NCBI RefSeq assembly: GCF_001955655.1
Contig: NZ_MSPW01000003.1
Span: 372,001-436,000 of the forward strand
Length of the DNA stretch: 64,000 nucleotides
From: Viridibacillus arenosi
Lineage (GTDB): Bacteria; Bacillota; Bacilli; Bacillales_A; Planococcaceae
Direction of reading: 5' to 3'
Shown here piece by piece: positions 62,038 to 64,000 of this stretch. Position numbers and translations under genes: made by a program. Below the pieces are notes generated by a model, which saw nothing but the letters and a program-made list of their open reading frames with translations, made no database searches and had not been told where the DNA came from. The stretch's first letter is position 1; each line of letters starts with the position of its first letter.

Positions 62038-62985
62038 CTGATTCACCTTCCAGTATGAAGTTATTAGACTATCATGCTAATTAAAGAAACTTTAAACTAT
62101 TATCCTATTTAACTTAGAGGCTCGCAAAACTTGAATAAATCAATTTATTGTGAAAAACAGAATAGAAATTAGTTAGTTTAAAAACGGCGGGACTATGTGT
62201 CAGTAGTTAACGAATGTATAACCTGTCAGTACAAATTTGTATGCTAGTGTTACTTAAAAAATCTGTATCGTTTGTAGTAGCCCTATCTATATTCAGTAGA
62301 AAAAACTCTAGATTTCAACCCCTTTCCCCCTTTTGGAATGCCCATTCTTAAACAGTTAGTAAATTCAATTACATATATCCCCTGGAAATAGAATTTAATG
62401 AAATGCATGTCAATTTTGTTCTCTATCTTCTCAACCTCAATAATATTTTTACTTTAACAATACTATTCCTATTTACTTTCCAGTATGATAATAATCGATA
62501 TAGAAATTAATTTAATTGTAAAATATAAAATAGATTCACCTTTATTTTGTACTTAGTAACTTGCTCGTTCTATCCAACATAAAGCAAATGAACGCCATCT
62601 TGAAAATTAGCGGAATTTCGAAGTCGAAGTAGTGGTACACTTGTATGGACATTAATAATATCAACTTTTCAATTGGCTATTTTATTCAAAACATCATACC
62701 TAGTGGAAGAGTAGAAACATTCGATAAGAGCCGATTATCGTTCATTAGCTTCTAATCTACCTACTGCAAAATTGCGTATTTCTTTGGGCAGTCACGTATA
62801 ATTGAATCAAAAAAATCCTAAAGTGACACATTTAAACGTGAGAAAACCTCACCAACATACAATTTGGTGAGGTTTTTTACTATATGTCCCTTGTCAGTTG
62901 CATTCTAACTCCAACATTAGACATTCGCCCTGCTCTTCAATTTCTTTCCGATTTAAACAATCCATTTGATAACTTATCAATTTAA
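62038..62985. other. Long intergenic region
   Basis: 940 bases without a recognisable gene. A strong hairpin lies at 62843-62878. The base composition rises in G+C just before the histidine kinase begins, suggesting a boundary of acquired DNA. Confidence 0.5.
62843..62878 (+). terminator. Terminator-like hairpin
   Basis: AAAACCTCACCAA pairs perfectly with TTGGTGAGGTTTT and is followed by TTAC. No intact plus-strand gene ends here, so it may close a lost gene or the kinase transcript on the other strand. Confidence 0.7.
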
Positions 62986-64000
62986 CTAATCTGTTGACGT
63001 TGTTATTGGCAAGGTGACAATGATGGTCGTTCCTCTGCCCAGTTCACTTTCCACTCGAATGTCCCCTTGATGAAGCGATACAATTTGTTTAACTATGGCA
63101 AGTCCCATACCGCTACCGCCATACTTACGACAATGAGAACGATCGGCCTTAAAAAACCGCTCGAACATACGCTTCTGATCCGCGAGTGAAATACCAATGC
63201 CAGTGTCGGTTATTCGTACCATCACGTTTTTGTTATCTTGGTCGATGCTGACATTAATAACTCCACCATCCTCGGAAAATTTGATGCTATTGCCGAGTAT
63301 ATTCGTCCATACTTGATTTAATTGATCATAATCAGCCATTAGACGAACGGCTTTTAAATTGAGCTCGAAATGAATGTTACGAGCGAACCATTGTGGCTGG
63401 ATCGCAACGATGACTCTTCTAATCTGTTCATCAAGGTTAAACGTGACCAACTGCAGTTGCTGTGACTGTGATTCAAGTAAACTCAGCTTGAGCAGGCTAT
63501 CACTCATCTTAGACATCCGATCTGCTTCAGCGATGATAATATCGAGATAACGGCTTCTCTCGTTATCTGTGAGTTCTACTTGCTTGAGCGCTAAAGCATA
63601 ACCGGATATCGAGGTAAGCGGCGATTGAACTTCATGCGACACGTTCGATACGAAATCCCTACGCATCTGCTCCAGTTGATGTAGATCATGAGTCATTTCT
63701 TCGAAACTGCGAGCTAAAGTACCAAGCTCACCCTTTTGTTTAATATTCAGCTTAACGTTGAAATCTCCAACTGCTATACGCCTGGTTGCTTGCGTCAGCT
63801 TTTTAATCGGCATTATTAGAAACATGGCTGCGACTAGAATTAATAAGCTTCCTGCAATCAACGAATAAGTCAAAAAAGTTAGTGCCCACTTTCTAGTGAA
63901 TTCGGTGGAAGGTGGTGCTAGCGGCTCTACAAACATTGCTTTCGTTCCCATTTCCGTTTTCAGCGGTAACCCTAAGAAAAAACTAGCAACACCATTCGGA
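62986..64000 (-). CDS. HAMP sensor histidine kinase (N-terminus beyond window)
   Basis: The frame is open to the window end, so residues before ASFFLGLPLKTEMGTKAMFV are missing; the internal ATG at 63949-63951 is not the start. Seen in order: end of an extracytoplasmic sensor domain, a TM helix (LTYSLIAGSLLILVAAMFLI), a HAMP domain (VGDFNVKLNIKQKGELGTLA), HisKA with VSNVSHEVQSPLTSI, and an HATPase_c with a GxGxG lid (KYGGSGMGLAIVK). The response regulator should lie to the right. G+C content is clearly higher than in the rest of the window, and Paenibacillus-like codon use suggests transfer. Confidence 0.88.
   Translation of the reverse strand, partial: PNGVASFFLGLPLKTEMGTKAMFVEPLAPPSTEFTRKWALTFLTYSLIAGSLLILVAAMFLIMPIKKLTQATRRIAVGDFNVKLNIKQKGELGTLARSFEEMTHDLHQLEQMRRDFVSNVSHEVQSPLTSISGYALALKQVELTDNERSRYLDIIIAEADRMSKMSDSLLKLSLLESQSQQLQLVTFNLDEQIRRVIVAIQPQWFARNIHFELNLKAVRLMADYDQLNQVWTNILGNSIKFSEDGGVINVSIDQDNKNVMVRITDTGIGISLADQKRMFERFFKADRSHCRKYGGSGMGLAIVKQIVSLHQGDIRVESELGRGTTIIVTLPITTSTD

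Overview
The window is AT-rich, Gram-positive DNA. It looks like a spore-forming member of the Bacillales (Bacillus/Lysinibacillus-like). Evidence: AAGGAGG-type ribosome sites, frequent TTG/GTG starts, Gram-positive lipoproteins, TagGH-type ABC genes, a YqzG/YhdC-family protein, a DUF1540 protein, a SigM/YhdL/YhdK-like operon, an orphan sporulation-type histidine kinase and an RsbQ homologue. I saw no rRNA, tRNA, CRISPR array or intact mobile element. All identifications were made by eye from the translations; no database search was run.

Layout. 1-7.3 kb: a truncated XRE/cupin regulator, an orphan sugar-type solute-binding lipoprotein with a possible cre site upstream, gene remnants, a metallophosphoesterase plus MFS pair, a small membrane protein and a ferritin-like protein. 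7.3-15 kb: single metabolic genes (histidine phosphatase, GNAT, lipoprotein, HSL-type esterase, a GyrI-DinB fusion) and the tldD/tldE pair. 15-18.5 kb: OsmC, a polar amino-acid ABC importer and a TetR regulator whose operator lies on its own start codon. 18.6-31.4 kb: small proteins, a methyltransferase with a possible leader peptide, a SWIM-SNF2 helicase, a sulfatase-modifying-factor-like protein, an orphan kinase, an LmrA/LmrB-like repressor-pump pair with operators, a YfiH/YlmD-type laccase-domain protein, and a divergent quinone reductase/MarR pair with two operators. 31.5-33.4 kb: an RsbQ-like hydrolase followed by a PAS-GGDEF cyclase. 33.8-42.5 kb: one leftward surface-glycan cluster (four glycosyltransferase domains in three large proteins, UDP-ManNAc dehydrogenase, TagG/TagH exporter). 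43.1-44.9 kb: ECF sigma/anti-sigma/YhdK-like operon. 45.2-53.2 kb: a membrane-anchored MutS-like ATPase, an unknown two-repeat protein, a CwlK-like peptidase, an S9 peptidase interrupted by an in-frame TAA, a patatin and Maf. 53.5-57.5 kb: a Sau3AI-like restriction-modification locus with an extra PD-(D/E)XK-like gene between nuclease and methylase. 57.8-64 kb: an NCS2 purine permease, a P-type Ca2+ ATPase and a HAMP histidine kinase cut by the window end, whose base composition is richer in G+C than the rest.

The two most interesting modules are the RsbQ + PAS-GGDEF pair and the three-gene GATC-type restriction locus. The first joins a hydrolase-dependent PAS sensor, known from energy-stress control of SigB, to c-di-GMP synthesis. 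In the second, the methylase has its own near-consensus promoter and the nuclease is translationally coupled to a second putative nuclease. The many long intergenic stretches hold short coding-like fragments with stops, which suggests active gene decay.
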